Shown in pieces: positions 1 to 8,654 of a DNA stretch of 64,000 nt (the first letter of the stretch is position 1; the number at the start of each line of letters is the position of its first letter). Origin of the DNA: Aedoeadaptatus coxii (lineage in GTDB: Bacteria; Bacillota; Clostridia; Tissierellales; Peptoniphilaceae); the NCBI RefSeq assembly GCF_903819215.1, contig NZ_CAIJCT010000016.1; one strand, 5' to 3'. The notes under the pieces are model-generated. The model made no database searches. It worked only from the letters and a program-made list of their open reading frames with translations, and had not been told where the DNA came from. Position numbers and translations under genes: made by a program.

Positions 1-1
1 A

Positions 2-73
2 GATTATATGCGCCGCCGCCTATCCACGAGGAAATATTATCCGCAGTACGAGCCGGCGCGGCAAAACGATTAA
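2..73 (+). CDS. C-terminal end of an unidentified protein (partial)
   Basis: An open frame enters from the left edge and ends at TAA 71-73, encoding a basic tail of 23 residues ending in QND. A bidirectional hairpin terminator follows within 10 bp, which is what one expects after a real gene end. Too little is present to name the family; another reading frame is also open across these bases, so the assignment rests mainly on the position of the terminator. Confidence 0.4.
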   Translation, partial: DYMRRRLSTRKYYPQYEPARQND

Positions 74-78
74 AAAAA

Positions 79-108
79 GAGCATGCCCTTAAAGGCGTGC
101 TCCTTTTT
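79..108. terminator. Bidirectional intrinsic terminator
   Basis: A 9-bp stem (79-87 with 94-102, one G-U pair) has a 6-nt loop. It is followed by a T run on the plus strand and by an A run at 72-78 that becomes a T run on the minus strand. It sits between the 3' ends of the left-edge gene and the convergent traX-like gene. Confidence 0.8.
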
Positions 109-113
109 GATTG

Positions 114-839
114 TTATACATTTAAGGCGAATCGCAAGATGGCGAGAATAAGAATGTGGGCGGGATAAAAGGCGTAGTTCAACCATTTATACTGCTTGCC
201 TCGCTCTCCGTTATAGGTAAGGGTGGCGAGAAAGCCGAGGCCCGACCAAAGTTCTTTAATAATGGAAAGATAGCCGAGGCCTGCCGCCACCACCGGTCGA
301 TCTCTAAAGAGATAAAACAAATAGGCCACGATAATAGCGTGGTAATCGTAATCCAAACTGAAAAACATGGCGACGCCGCACATAAGGGCTACTACGAGAA
401 TGGATGCGCCGTACCAACCGGCTTTCGATTTCTCGGCGATTTTGTCTTTTAAAATGTCCACGATCCAAATGGTCACTAAGGAAAGGGCCAAGGTGAACAT
501 CATATTGTTCCAATTCTTGTCGAAAAACACTTTCGATGTAAAGAGATCGAAGGGAATTTCCGAAATCAGCGCAAAAATCAGGAGATTGCGTAAATATTTG
601 CTTCTCGAATGGGTGTTGAAAAAACCTTCTACGAGAAAAAACATAAAAATGGGAAAAGCGATACGGCCCAAAATACTTAAAAGATTGCTAATGTGAAGCA
701 AAGGCCCCGATCCCGTTAAATAGGGCGTAATCATGGAATTGTTCACGTGATCCAGTAACATGGATAAAAAGGCAATGTATTTTAATTGGGCGCCGTTTAA
801 AAATTGATAGGGTTTCCCCTTGGTTTGTATAGGTGCCAT
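114..839 (-). CDS. TraX family membrane protein
   Basis: 241-residue polytopic membrane protein. The N-terminus carries the family signature LKYIAFLSMLLDHVNN (about residues 19-34), followed by IAFPIFMFFLVEGFF and several further hydrophobic segments, matching the TraX family. The founding member acetylates F-pilin. In Firmicutes the family is chromosomal and is related to membrane acyltransferases; its substrate is unknown. The start is supported by GGAGG six bases upstream (fwd 846-850). A good promoter with an overlapping TetR-type operator precedes it, so it is probably a separately induced single gene. The pilin-acetylation role should not be transferred, since no conjugation genes are near. 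Confidence 0.8.
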   Translation of the reverse strand: MAPIQTKGKPYQFLNGAQLKYIAFLSMLLDHVNNSMITPYLTGSGPLLHISNLLSILGRIAFPIFMFFLVEGFFNTHSRSKYLRNLLIFALISEIPFDLFTSKVFFDKNWNNMMFTLALSLVTIWIVDILKDKIAEKSKAGWYGASILVVALMCGVAMFFSLDYDYHAIIVAYLFYLFRDRPVVAAGLGYLSIIKELWSGLGFLATLTYNGERGKQYKWLNYAFYPAHILILAILRFALNV

Positions 840-860
840 AAAATTCCTCCGTTAAAATAT

Positions 861-901
861 GAATGAGTATTCATTCTATACTGCTATGAAAAATTTGTCC
901 A
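861..901 (-). promoter_or_regulatory. traX-like promoter with TetR-type palindromic operator
   Basis: On the minus strand, -35 TGGACA (fwd 896-901) and -10 TAGAAT (fwd 873-878) are separated by 17 bp. The -10 overlaps the inverted repeat GAATGAGTATTCATTC (861-876). Palindromes built on GAATGA/TCATTC are typical of TetR/AcrR-family operators. The cognate regulator is not adjacent; the only TetR protein in the window (13055-13624) is 12 kb away. Confidence 0.65.
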
Positions 902-928
902 GACTTTTTTACCCATCTTCTGTTTTCT

Positions 929-2314
929 TTAATGCTCTTTTGTCTCGGCAAGTTCTTTTAACGCTCTCACCAAAGCGGTGAAACCTTCTTCCATTACCTC
1001 GGGCGCCATATTGCCGAAGCCTACAATAAGTTTGGGATAGGGCGCATTGTATTCCCCTTCGAAAAAATCCGAAAGGCCGTAAATGTTCATGTCGCGCTTC
1101 CGCAAATACTCTAAAAGTTCCTTTTCCTCCACGGGGATTTTGCAGGTCAGGATAAAATGAAGCCCCGCCCGTTTGTCGTCGATTTCAAAGAGAGGATCTC
1201 CTTCAAAAAAGCGAAGAGCCGCCTTTCGCTTTTTGTCGTACTGCTTCCTCTCCCGATTAAGTCGCCGCTCGAAATAACCCCTCTCCATGTATTTGGAAAG
1301 GGCGCGCTGCACCATATTGGGAATGGGGCAGGCCACCAGGGGATCTTTTTTTCTATACATCTCCATAAGCTCGTCGGGCAAGACCATAAAGGACACTCGA
1401 AGCCCCGGGGAAAGGGATTTTGAAAAATTGGACATATAAATCACCCGATCGGTGGTATCCAAACTTTTAAGCGCCGGAATCAGGCGGCCGTAGTATTTAT
1501 ATTCGCTGTCGTAATCGTCTTCGATGATGTAAGAATCCGTGGCCTTCGCAAAATTCAAAAGCTTCACCCGTCGATCCACTCGCAAAATACTTCCCGTGGG
1601 AAATTGATGAGTAGGGCTTACGAGGTAGACTCCACGCCTGCCGGAAAGTTTTTCGGGATCGATGCCCCCTTCGTCGATGGTGACAAAACCCGGAGAACGC
1701 CCTGTGGGCTCGAAAATTTTCTTCGTGTCGATATAGCCCGGGTTTTCCAAAAAATAACGATAATCTTTCGGCAAAATAAAAAACAAAATCCGAAACAGAT
1801 ATTCCATGCCGGCGGATAAAATCACATTCTCAGGCGACGCGTCGATGCCGCGGGATGCGCGGAGATAATGACATACGGCGCGACGCAAAGATGGGATTCC
1901 CTCCTTATCCCAAGCGTTCATTTCCGAATCTTCCATCATGCTATCCATCATGGCCCGCTGGAAGGGAACATCGGGAAAATCGAAAATGCCGTTTTTATTT
2001 AAATCGAAATCGTAGCGGTAACGAGGGGCGGAAAGTTTTGCCTCCGCTTTTTCCTGCCGCGGCGTCTTATGTAAACACTCGATGGGCGATACGAAATAGC
2101 CGACGCGCTCCACGGCGTAAAGATACCCTTCGTCTAAAAGAACATCGTATGCCGAGGAGACCGTGTTCACGGAAATCCCCAAATGATGAGCGAGATCCCG
2201 CTTCGAGGGAAGTTTGCTATCCTTGGCCATGCGATTGTGAATAATATCCTCTTTAATGTAGTCGTAAAGCTGTAGGTAAAGCGCTTTTCCCTCTTCGAAA
2301 TTGACGGTGATCAT
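929..2314 (-). CDS. pdxR: MocR/PdxR-type GntR-family regulator
   Basis: 461 residues: an N-terminal GntR winged helix (about residues 12-75, with SKRDLAHHLGISVNTVSSAY) fused to a fold-type I aminotransferase-like domain (about 95-455). The PLP-lysine region YMSNFSKSLSPGLR is intact. MocR proteins of the PdxR branch sense pyridoxal 5'-phosphate and control PLP synthesis. Here the gene is divergent from pdxS across an 88-bp interval, which strongly supports that job. The aminotransferase domain is expected to act as ligand sensor rather than enzyme. GGGAGG lies upstream of the ATG. Confidence 0.88.
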   Translation of the reverse strand: MITVNFEEGKALYLQLYDYIKEDIIHNRMAKDSKLPSKRDLAHHLGISVNTVSSAYDVLLDEGYLYAVERVGYFVSPIECLHKTPRQEKAEAKLSAPRYRYDFDLNKNGIFDFPDVPFQRAMMDSMMEDSEMNAWDKEGIPSLRRAVCHYLRASRGIDASPENVILSAGMEYLFRILFFILPKDYRYFLENPGYIDTKKIFEPTGRSPGFVTIDEGGIDPEKLSGRRGVYLVSPTHQFPTGSILRVDRRVKLLNFAKATDSYIIEDDYDSEYKYYGRLIPALKSLDTTDRVIYMSNFSKSLSPGLRVSFMVLPDELMEMYRKKDPLVACPIPNMVQRALSKYMERGYFERRLNRERKQYDKKRKAALRFFEGDPLFEIDDKRAGLHFILTCKIPVEEKELLEYLRKRDMNIYGLSDFFEGEYNAPYPKLIVGFGNMAPEVMEEGFTALVRALKELAETKEH

Positions 2315-2345
2315 CTGGTACCTCCCGATTTTTATGTTTTGGCAC

Positions 2346-2374
2346 TTTTGATGATATCAAATTCCCCTTACAAT
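2346..2374 (+). promoter_or_regulatory. Candidate pdxS promoter in the pdxR-pdxS interval
   Basis: TTTTGA (2346-2351) and TACAAT (2369-2374) are spaced 17 bp apart, about 30 bp upstream of the pdxS start. The palindrome TGATATCA (2352-2359) lies in the spacer. PdxR-type activators usually bind direct repeats in this position; I could not define such repeats with confidence. Confidence 0.5.
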
Positions 2375-2402
2375 GTCATTAGATTAACTTAAGGAGGTTC
2401 CC

Positions 2403-3260
2403 ATGAACGAAGCATTTATTCAACTCACCGATTCCATGAAAGGTGGCGTCATTATGGACGTCACCACCCCCGAGCAAGCGAAGATTGCAGAAGAGGCCGG
2501 AGCCGTCGCCGTTATGGCGCTGGAGCGCATCCCCGCCGACATTCGCGCCGCCGGCGGCGTGAGCCGTATGAGCGATCCGAAGATGATTAAAGAAATTCAA
2601 GAAGCCGTTTCCATTCCCGTCATGGCGAAAGTGCGCATCGGCCATTTCGTTGAAGCTTCCATTTTAGAAGCCATCCACATCGATTACATCGACGAATCCG
2701 AAGTCCTTACCCCGGCCGATACTACCTACCACATCGACAAAAAAGCATTTAACACACCCTTCGTCTGCGGCGCCCGCAATCTCTCCGAAGCCCTTCGCCG
2801 TATCGAAGAAGGGGCCGCCATGATTCGCACAAAAGGGGAAGCCGGCACAGGCGACGTGTCTCAAGCTGTGGATCACCTCCGCGCCATTATGGGCGAAATC
2901 GCCATGGTGCAAAATAAAAAGAAAGACGAGCTTTACAACCTCGCCAAGGAAATGGGCGTAAGCCACGATCTTCTCCTCTACGTGAACGAACACGGCAAAC
3001 TTCCCGTGGCGAACTTTTCCGCAGGCGGCGTGGCCACCCCGGCGGACGCCGCCCTTATGCGCCGGCTGGGCGCCGAAGGCGTGTTTGTGGGAAGCGGCAT
3101 TTTTAAATCCAACAATCCCGAAAAACGAGCCAAGGCCATTGTAAAAGCCGTGGCACATTACATGGACGACAGCGTCATCGCCGAGGTGAGCGAAAACATC
3201 GGCGAGGCCATGGTGGGCATCAATCCCGACGAAATCGAAACCATTATGGCCACGCGATAA
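2403..3260 (+). CDS. pdxS: Pyridoxal 5'-phosphate synthase subunit PdxS
   Basis: 285-residue TIM-barrel synthase that makes PLP from ribose 5-phosphate, glyceraldehyde 3-phosphate and ammonia. Motifs GGVIMDV, VMALERIPADIRAAGGV, DESEVLTPAD and FVGSGIFKS are conserved. The catalytic residues align as Asp19, Lys76 and Lys144 (Asp24, Lys81 and Lys149 in the B. subtilis enzyme). AAGGAGG precedes the start. The C-terminus stops at IMATR and lacks the longer basic tail of many homologues. The glutaminase partner PdxT, normally encoded immediately downstream, is absent here; a terminator and a convergent gene follow. Confidence 0.97.
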   Translation: MNEAFIQLTDSMKGGVIMDVTTPEQAKIAEEAGAVAVMALERIPADIRAAGGVSRMSDPKMIKEIQEAVSIPVMAKVRIGHFVEASILEAIHIDYIDESEVLTPADTTYHIDKKAFNTPFVCGARNLSEALRRIEEGAAMIRTKGEAGTGDVSQAVDHLRAIMGEIAMVQNKKKDELYNLAKEMGVSHDLLLYVNEHGKLPVANFSAGGVATPADAALMRRLGAEGVFVGSGIFKSNNPEKRAKAIVKAVAHYMDDSVIAEVSENIGEAMVGINPDEIETIMATR

Positions 3261-3289
3261 AATTAAAACTTCTTCTCCCTTAACCATAG

Positions 3290-3322
3290 AAAAGGCTGTG
3301 AGCGCAAAACTCACAGCCTTTT
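3290..3322. terminator. Terminator after pdxS, convergent with stalk-domain gene
   Basis: A 13-bp perfect stem (3290-3302 with 3310-3322) has a 7-nt loop and T/A runs on both sides, so it can act for both converging genes. Terminators with nearly the same stem (AAGGCTRTGAG type) recur at 52480 and 58831. Confidence 0.85.
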
Positions 3323-3341
3323 CGATTGGATGTTTTTAGTT

Positions 3342-4172
3342 TTATTTCGCCTTTTTAAACTGGGTTACATCTTTAAAAAAGTTTTCAGCAGGATAACCGC
3401 CGATGCCCGTTGCGAGAACTTGTTCCGGCGATACCGGGTTTAGTAGCGTGACGGCGTAGGCGATGCCCGTTTGTCCGTAGACATTACCCGAAAGGCTCAA
3501 GGCGAAGTTTAAGTCTTTTACGATCATATCGCCCTGCTCTTTTTTCGTAAATCTGGGATAGGTTTTAAAGAGCTCTCTATATTCTTCTACTCTTTTCCCC
3601 ACGGGGGTAACGTAAATTTGCATGGTTTTCGCATCGTAAGTGCCTTTGAAATAGTTCCCGCCCTCTTTATTTACGGCGGCGGCAAGTTGTTCGCCGACAT
3701 TATTTACGACTTTTTCCGTAATGGGCCCTTTCATATAATCGCTGGCTAAAATCACTACGCGGCGATCCGCATCCCAGCTGATGGGCTTCGCTTCCAGTTC
3801 GCTTAGGATACGAATGGGGACGAAGGTGCGGCCGTCTTTAATGCGCGCCGGCACGTCGGAATGGATCGTATTGGTTTGGCCGGCAGCCGTTACACGAACG
3901 GCGGTGGAATCGATGGTATAGACCATGCGCGTGTCGCCGATGCTGACCGTTACCGTGCGATTTTTTCCGTTCCACTTCACATCGTAACCTAAACTGGTGG
4001 AGACAAAGCGCAAGGGCACGAGTGTTCTTCCGTTTTCGATATAGGGATTCACATCGCTTATGACGAAGTGATCTCCAACCCAAAGGCGAATGGGCGTGGC
4101 GGCTTCCGCCAGATTAGGCAGAATTAAAAGAATGGCGAGAGCCACTATGGCGGGCAATGATTTCTTCTTCAT
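3342..4172 (-). CDS. Secreted protein with copper amine oxidase N-terminal (stalk) domain
   Basis: 276 residues. A signal peptide (KKK, then hydrophobic AIVALAILLILPNLAEA, cleavage near residue 25) is followed by the stalk domain, recognised by ENGRTLVPLRFVSTSLG, NGKNRTVTVSIG and KDGRTFVPIRILSE (about residues 45-145). The C-terminal about 120 residues are not recognised. In Firmicutes this domain is a cell-surface module, not an enzyme. A second copy of the same module ends the glycosidase at 41717-43828. Own promoter and GGAGGAG ribosome site; monocistronic between terminators. Confidence 0.85.
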   Translation of the reverse strand: MKKKSLPAIVALAILLILPNLAEAATPIRLWVGDHFVISDVNPYIENGRTLVPLRFVSTSLGYDVKWNGKNRTVTVSIGDTRMVYTIDSTAVRVTAAGQTNTIHSDVPARIKDGRTFVPIRILSELEAKPISWDADRRVVILASDYMKGPITEKVVNNVGEQLAAAVNKEGGNYFKGTYDAKTMQIYVTPVGKRVEEYRELFKTYPRFTKKEQGDMIVKDLNFALSLSGNVYGQTGIAYAVTLLNPVSPEQVLATGIGGYPAENFFKDVTQFKKAK

Positions 4173-4210
4173 AACTCCTCCTTTTAAACTTTAAAGTATT
4201 ATCTATTTCG

Positions 4211-4239
4211 ATTATAGTGTAGAAAAATTTTTATAGCAA
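4211..4239 (-). promoter_or_regulatory. Promoter of the stalk-domain gene
   Basis: Minus-strand -10 TATAAT (fwd 4211-4216) and -35 TTGCTA (fwd 4234-4239) are 17 bp apart, about 40 bp upstream of the start codon. Confidence 0.65.
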
Positions 4240-4256
4240 GTTCAGAAGCTTATAGT

Positions 4257-4278
4257 AAAAAACCCTCCGTGAGGAGGG
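4257..4278 (-). terminator. Terminator of the CoA-dehydratase activase gene
   Basis: Stem CCCTCC/GGAGGG (4263-4268 with 4273-4278), loop GTGA, then a T run on the minus strand, directly after the stop codon at 4282. Confidence 0.85.
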
Positions 4279-4281
4279 CCT

Positions 4282-7200
4282 TTACCGTGCTAAGCGATGG
4301 GCTTCGGCGATTTCTTCGTTTTTGTATTTGTTTTTGTTCGCCTGATTCATCATCAGCTTGATCCGATTGGTTTGGTTTACAGCCGATGCCGAGGCGTCGT
4401 AATCGATGGGGATAATATTGGCCGTAGGGTACGCTTCTCTCACGGCTTTGATCACGCCTTTTCCCGTAATGTGATTGGGCAAGCAGCCGAAGGGTTGAAC
4501 GCAGACGATGTTGCCCGCGCCGGCGCGAATAAGTTCTACCATTTCCGCCGTCAGGAGCCAGCCTTCCCCGTATTGATTGCCGAGATCCACAAATTCTTCG
4601 GCGTATTTCATAAGGGTTTCCACTTTTTCAGGGCCGTCAAATCGGCTCTTTTTAAGTTCTTCACGAATAATGCGGCGATAGCTTTCCACGTAATCGATCA
4701 TGCGATCGGCGAGGAAGCCGCCCATTTTCGACGTGCCGTAGCGTTTTTCTTTGATCCGCGCGTTTTTAAAGGAATAGATCATGAAATCCGTAAGATCGGG
4801 CACCACAACCTCGGCGCCTTCCGCCTCCAATTGCCGTTGCACGTGGTTATTTGCCTCGGGTAAGAATTTCGCCAGGATTTCTCCGACGATGCCCACTTTG
4901 GGGCGCACCTTGCCGTCCACTTCCACGGCGCTGTAATCCGCCACCATCTCCCGCACGTTTTTGCGAAATTCTCTACGGGAATAGTTGAAGTCTTTCGCCG
5001 TGAGTTTTTGGATCCAGCGATCGGTAATGACTTTTTCCGCGCCCTTTTCCACTTCGTAGGGCCGGGTAGCGTTGGATAGACGCATAATTAAGTCGCCGTA
5101 AAGGAGATCTTGCACGCCTTTTTTCCCTATGCTCACCAATTGCCTTTTGGTGAACCGGAATCCCGGATGGCGTTCGATTCCCTGAATGGATGCCGCAAGG
5201 ACGGGGATGTGGCCGTAGCCCGCGTCTTTTAGCGCCTTACGAATAAAGCCTACGTAATTGCTCGCCCGACAGGCGCCGCCGGTTTGACTCATTAATAGTG
5301 TCAGATTATCCGTATCGTAGCGGCCGCTTTTAACGGCTTCCATAAATTGGCCGACGACGAAAATAGACGGATAGCAGGCGTCGTTGTTCACGTATTGAAG
5401 CCCCTCGTCCACGACGTGAGTGGAAAGATTGGGCAGCACTTCCACATTAAATCCTTCGCCGCGAAGCATAGGCTCTAAAATGGCGAAGTGAATGGGCGCC
5501 ATTTGGGGAATTAAAATGGTGTGGGTTTTGCGCATCTCTTCGGTAAACACGACGGGGTCGTCGTAAAGGGCTTCCCGCTCTTTGTCCACTGTGCGATTTT
5601 CCACCGCCTGAATGAGGGAGCGAAGGCGAATTTTCGCCGCACCTAAATTGTTGACCTCGTCGATTTTCAACACCGTATAGATCTTGTGATATGATTCTAA
5701 AATTTCGTTGACCTGATCGGTGGTAACGGCGTCCAGGCCGCAACCGAAGGAATTCAGCTGCACCATTTCCAGATGGTCACTTTCCCCGACGATTTTCGCC
5801 GCGCGGTAGAGACGGGAGTGGTAATTCCATTGGTCGAGGACGCGAAGTTTGCCGTCTAAATTTTCTTCGCCGACGATGGAATCTTCCGAAAGGACGGGGA
5901 GCCCGAGGCCCGTAATCATTTCCGCCATGCCGTGGTTGATCTCCGGATCGATGTGATAGGGTCTGCCGGCGAGGACGATGCCCACGGTGTCCGTCTCTTC
6001 CAAAAATGCCATGGCACGTTTACCTTCCGCGCGCACATCGTCGCGGTAGCGAGCCTGCTCGTCGTAAGCCGAGGTCACGGCGCGCTGAATGTCTTTTTTC
6101 GGCACATCGGCGAATACTTCTGCTAATCGCTCCGCCAGTTTTTCCCGATTGTCAAAAGAAAGGAAGGGATTGATGTAATCTATCTTTTCTCTTTCCAAAC
6201 TTTCCACATTGTTTCGAATCACTTCGCTGTAACCTGCCACTACCGGGCAGTTCAGCGTGTTGTCGGCGCCTTTTAGTTTCTTTTCTTCGTAGAAAATGGC
6301 GGGATAGAAGATTTTTTTAATCCCCTTCTTCACCAAATTTTCAATGTGGCCGTGGGTAATTTTCGCCGGGTAACACGCCGTTTCCGACGTAATGGATTCC
6401 AATCCTTCCTCGTAAAGTTCGCGAGAAGATATATCGGAAAGTTCGACTCGATAGCCGATGGCGGTAAAGAATGTGTGCCAGAAGGGGTAGTTTTCGTACA
6501 TATTGAGGACGCGAGGAATGCCGATGGTGCCCCGAGGTGCCGTTTCAGGCAAGGACTCGTAATCGAATACCCGCTTTAATTTGTAAGCGTAGAGATTAGG
6601 CAGGCGATCTTCTTCCCCTCGTACAATGCCCGCTCCCCGTTCGCAGCGATTGCCCGTAATGTAGCGGCTGCCGTCGCCGAAACGGTGGACGGCCAGGGCA
6701 CAGTTATTGGCGCATTGGCCGCAGCGGGTGTGTTTTGTCGTGTAGGTAAAGGCATCGATGGCGCTTTGATCTAAAAGAGTGCTTTCCCCTTCCCCTTTTT
6801 CCATGGCGATGAGCGCCATACCGATGGCGCCCATGGTGCCGCTCATTTTCGGGCGGACAACTTCTCTGCCCGTAATTTTTTCAAAGGCGCGGAGCACGGC
6901 ATCGCTGTAGAAGGTGCCCCCTTGGACGACGATGTGTTCTCCGAGTTTTTTAGGATCGCGCACTTTTATAACTTTTTGAATGGCGTTTCGAATGACGGAG
7001 TAGGCGAGGCCTGCCGAAATATCCGCCACGGTGGCCCCTTCTTTTTGTGCCTGCTTCACTTTCGAATTCATAAACACGGTGCAGCGGCTGCCGAGATCTA
7101 CCGGCGCCTTCGCATCCAATGCCACGTGGGCAAAATCTTCCACGCTGTATTCCACGCCTTTGGCAAAGGTTTGGAGGAAGGAGCCGCAGCCCGATGAACA

Positions 7201-8526
7201 GGCTTCGTTTAAGAGAATGGATTCGATCACATCGCCGGACACTTTCATGGCCTTCATATCCTGGCCGCCGATATCTAAAATAAAATCCACGTCCGGCTCG
7301 AAATATTGCGCGGCGCGAAAGTGGGCGATGGTTTCCACTTCCCCGTAATCCACTTTCAGCGCCGCCTTAATAAAATCTTCCCCGTATCCCGTGACGCCGG
7401 AAGAAGCGATGTAGGCATCGCCGTTTAAGAGATCGTAAAGCTCCAGGAGGTATTCCTTCACTTTGTCGAGAGGCGAGCCGCTATTGGGCCCGTAGGCTTC
7501 GTAAAGCACTTCCTTATCCTTGGAAAGGGCCACCATTTTCGTCGTAGTGCTGCCGGCGTCGATGCCCACGTAAACGGGGCCGCGATAATTTTCGATGGCT
7601 CTTCTCGGTAAATCATGGCCGTCGTGGCGTTTTCTAAAGGCCAGAAGCTCCTCTTCGTCTTTAAAAAGCGGCTCCAATAGAGCGTCTTCATCTACGTGTA
7701 CTTCCCTCGTTTCCCCCAGCCGTGCGTAAAGATCGTCTACGGCAACGGGATCCGATTCCACGCTTTTTAACGCGGCACCTAATGCGACAAAAATTTGCCC
7801 GTTTTCAGGCGCAAAAATTTCACCCTCCGAAAGATTGAGGGTTTCGATAAAGCGAGCCTTTAGTTGATCCAAAAAGGTAAGGGGACCGCCTAAAAATGCC
7901 ACATTCCCCCGAATGGGCCTGCCGCATGCCAAATTCGAAATGGTTTGGTTGACCACCGATTGAAACACGGAAACGGCTATGTCTTCGTGAGTGGCGCCCT
8001 GATTCATGAGCGCTTGAACGTCAGTTTTCGCAAACACGCCACAGCGGGAGGCGATGGGGTATATTTTTTTGTGATGTTTCGCCAGCTCGTTCAAGCCCGA
8101 TGCGTCGGTTTTTAATAAAGACGCCATTTGATCGATAAAAGCGCCCGTACCTCCGGCGCAAATGCTGTTCATCCGCTGTTCCAAACTGCCGCGAAGATAG
8201 GTGATTTTAGAATCCTCTCCCCCCAGCTCGATGGCGATGTCGCTTTCGGGAATGTAGTGGGTAATGGCTTCTGTACCCGCCACCACTTCCTGAACAAAGG
8301 GAATATTTAAAAGCTCCGCCACGGCGATGCCGCCACTACCGGTGACGTTAATCGTCGTGTCGTCGCCTGAAAATTTATCGTGAACCGTTTCCATAATATC
8401 GGATACGGTTTTTTTCATATCGGAAAAATGTCGCCGATAAGTGGAAAATACAATCTTCTCCTCATCGTCCAGCGCCACAAGTTTCACCGTGGTGGAACCC
8501 ACGTCTAAGCCCATGTGCAGCAACAT
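4282..8526 (-). CDS. Giant acyl-CoA dehydratase activase fused to 2-hydroxyacyl-CoA dehydratase-like region
   Basis: About 1414 residues. Two BadF/BadG/BcrA/BcrD-type ATPase modules come first (GLDVGSTTVK with ELGGEDSK and CAGGTGAF; then GIDAGSTTTKMV with DIGGQDMK and EACSSGCGSF). A DUF2229-like section follows (GIPRVLNMYENYPFW, SETACYPAK), then an HgdB-like section (NNDACYPS, SQTGGACRASNY). Related activases use ATP and a bridging [4Fe-4S] cluster to send one low-potential electron to a radical dehydratase. The substrate of these giant fusions is not established, and no hgdAB partner is near. The start is placed at the ATG at 8526 because AAGAAGG lies seven bases upstream; a more upstream in-frame ATG at 8568 has no ribosome site and sits on the -10 element. 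Confidence 0.9.
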   Translation of the reverse strand: MLLHMGLDVGSTTVKLVALDDEEKIVFSTYRRHFSDMKKTVSDIMETVHDKFSGDDTTINVTGSGGIAVAELLNIPFVQEVVAGTEAITHYIPESDIAIELGGEDSKITYLRGSLEQRMNSICAGGTGAFIDQMASLLKTDASGLNELAKHHKKIYPIASRCGVFAKTDVQALMNQGATHEDIAVSVFQSVVNQTISNLACGRPIRGNVAFLGGPLTFLDQLKARFIETLNLSEGEIFAPENGQIFVALGAALKSVESDPVAVDDLYARLGETREVHVDEDALLEPLFKDEEELLAFRKRHDGHDLPRRAIENYRGPVYVGIDAGSTTTKMVALSKDKEVLYEAYGPNSGSPLDKVKEYLLELYDLLNGDAYIASSGVTGYGEDFIKAALKVDYGEVETIAHFRAAQYFEPDVDFILDIGGQDMKAMKVSGDVIESILLNEACSSGCGSFLQTFAKGVEYSVEDFAHVALDAKAPVDLGSRCTVFMNSKVKQAQKEGATVADISAGLAYSVIRNAIQKVIKVRDPKKLGEHIVVQGGTFYSDAVLRAFEKITGREVVRPKMSGTMGAIGMALIAMEKGEGESTLLDQSAIDAFTYTTKHTRCGQCANNCALAVHRFGDGSRYITGNRCERGAGIVRGEEDRLPNLYAYKLKRVFDYESLPETAPRGTIGIPRVLNMYENYPFWHTFFTAIGYRVELSDISSRELYEEGLESITSETACYPAKITHGHIENLVKKGIKKIFYPAIFYEEKKLKGADNTLNCPVVAGYSEVIRNNVESLEREKIDYINPFLSFDNREKLAERLAEVFADVPKKDIQRAVTSAYDEQARYRDDVRAEGKRAMAFLEETDTVGIVLAGRPYHIDPEINHGMAEMITGLGLPVLSEDSIVGEENLDGKLRVLDQWNYHSRLYRAAKIVGESDHLEMVQLNSFGCGLDAVTTDQVNEILESYHKIYTVLKIDEVNNLGAAKIRLRSLIQAVENRTVDKEREALYDDPVVFTEEMRKTHTILIPQMAPIHFAILEPMLRGEGFNVEVLPNLSTHVVDEGLQYVNNDACYPSIFVVGQFMEAVKSGRYDTDNLTLLMSQTGGACRASNYVGFIRKALKDAGYGHIPVLAASIQGIERHPGFRFTKRQLVSIGKKGVQDLLYGDLIMRLSNATRPYEVEKGAEKVITDRWIQKLTAKDFNYSRREFRKNVREMVADYSAVEVDGKVRPKVGIVGEILAKFLPEANNHVQRQLEAEGAEVVVPDLTDFMIYSFKNARIKEKRYGTSKMGGFLADRMIDYVESYRRIIREELKKSRFDGPEKVETLMKYAEEFVDLGNQYGEGWLLTAEMVELIRAGAGNIVCVQPFGCLPNHITGKGVIKAVREAYPTANIIPIDYDASASAVNQTNRIKLMMNQANKNKYKNEEIAEAHRLAR

Positions 8527-8576
8527 TTTACAACCTTCTTTCTTATTAATACTGTTAGTTTTTACCATTGATGTAA

Positions 8577-8585
8577 ATTATAACA
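8577..8585 (-). promoter_or_regulatory. Extended -10 promoter for the activase gene
   Basis: The minus strand reads TGTTATAAT, a consensus extended -10, about 50 bp upstream of the ATG at 8526. It lies between the DegV gene and the activase, so the activase can be transcribed on its own. No good -35 is visible, as is common for extended -10 promoters. Confidence 0.6.
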
Positions 8586-8654
8586 TTTTTTGATTAGAAA
8601 GGTAGGAATTCTTTTAATTTTAGTATACTTTCTTTATCTCAAGCGAAGCGGATG

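Noticed and set aside
8526..8568. Upstream ATG at 8568 as start of the activase
   Set aside because: It lies within about 10 bp of the -10 element and has no Shine-Dalgarno; the ATG at 8526 has both a good ribosome site and the normal N-terminus.
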